A stretch of 64,000 nucleotides of DNA from Leptoclinus maculatus (taxonomy: Eukaryota; Chordata; Actinopteri; Perciformes; Stichaeidae): the NCBI GenBank assembly GCA_032191485.1, contig JAVDOI010000003.1, positions 26,875,836 through 26,939,835 of the forward strand, written 5' to 3'. The first letter of the stretch is position 1; every line of letters begins with the position of its first letter. The translations under genes were made by a program, and so were the position numbers. Positions 63,414 through 64,000 of the stretch are shown here, in pieces. The notes under the pieces were generated by a model. It saw only the letters and a program-made list of their open reading frames with translations, was not told the DNA's origin and did no database searches.

Positions 63414-64000
63414 CTTTCTGTCTTATTTTCTCCTATTTCTGGTTTGTGTCTCGAGACTTAAACAGCTGGTGATAAGCAGGAAAGCTAGTTGAGGATATTT
63501 TTGTAGGTTTGAATGATTTTTCCTCTCAGTCAGTAAGAAGTAGAAGCCGAAGATAATCAATGTTGATTAACTGTATCCTTTAAGAATTAGATCAAATATT
63601 CAGCAGGGCATCTCAACAGTTGGTTAACAATTCACCAGCTATAACACATTCATATGTCACTATTCATTCAAATAAATAACTACAAGTAGTGTAAGATACA
63701 TCGGTAAAATGTCCATAAAATAACCACAATTTGCAATATGTTCCCAAAGTCAACTAGAAAAACCTTCAGGCTGCTCCAGCTTTTGAAGTCCCACGAAACA
63801 GTCGGAAGTAAATCAAAGACTTTTTCTAGAAGAAAATATCTTCAAGACTTGTTGACTTATTCTCATTTGAATCCTTTTAAGTTCCTTAAAATTGAGAATC
63901 AGAATCAGAAGTCGTGATATCTGCCAGTTGTTTCCATGTCCAAAATGTTCTTAAGCAATGTCAAATCATAAAAAGTTGCTCCTTAAAAAAATCCCCGACT
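63414..64000 (-). promoter_or_regulatory. stum: stum 5' UTR / upstream region
   Basis: Sequence upstream of the stum start on the minus strand. AT-rich, with no clear TATA box or CpG cluster, so the transcription start may lie beyond the window or in a separate 5' exon. Confidence 0.3.

Overview
This window is vertebrate nuclear DNA, almost certainly from a ray-finned (teleost, probably acanthopterygian) fish. The evidence is spliced genes with conventional GT..AG introns whose exons translate into close relatives of vertebrate proteins, very many (CA)n/(TG)n microsatellites, and several short palindromic DNA-transposon remnants typical of fish genomes. No prokaryotic features, viral genes, tRNA/rRNA genes or CRISPR arrays were seen.

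Layout. (1) 1-3160: repeat-rich upstream DNA, a possible divergent minus-strand first exon near 1.8 kb, and the probable non-coding first exon of itpkb. (2) 3161-28.7 kb: itpkb (plus strand), inositol-trisphosphate 3-kinase B. Eleven coding exons give a 773-residue protein, followed by a roughly 2.4 kb 3' UTR carrying transposon remnants. A 9.6 kb intron precedes the calmodulin-binding/kinase core. It contains a candidate alternative first exon encoding a membrane anchor that splices in frame to the core. (3) 28.7-31.6 kb: intergenic, with a large foldback palindrome. (4) 31.6-48.05 kb: coq8a/ADCK3 (plus strand), the atypical mitochondrial UbiB kinase needed for coenzyme Q synthesis. One non-coding and 16 coding exons give 654 residues, with every diagnostic UbiB motif intact. 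(5) 48.05-54.17 kb: tail-to-tail intergenic or 3' UTR DNA with a 14-copy, 32-bp minisatellite. (6) 54.17-63.41 kb: stum (minus strand), a small two-helix membrane protein of the Spec3 family in three coding exons, 142 residues.

The three genes do not form one pathway: one phosphorylates a soluble second messenger, one supports mitochondrial quinone synthesis, one is a neuronal membrane protein. They are neighbours because of old vertebrate linkage; in human, STUM, ITPKB, PSEN2 and COQ8A lie together on 1q42. The gene order here differs from human, with coq8a between itpkb and stum.

Exon boundaries were read by eye from splice sites, reading-frame phase and remembered family similarity. No alignment or database search was run. 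The most interesting signals are the alternative membrane-anchor first exon of itpkb, several exons whose splice sites are pressed against microsatellites, and a 403-bp solo LTR with a perfect 5-bp target duplication.
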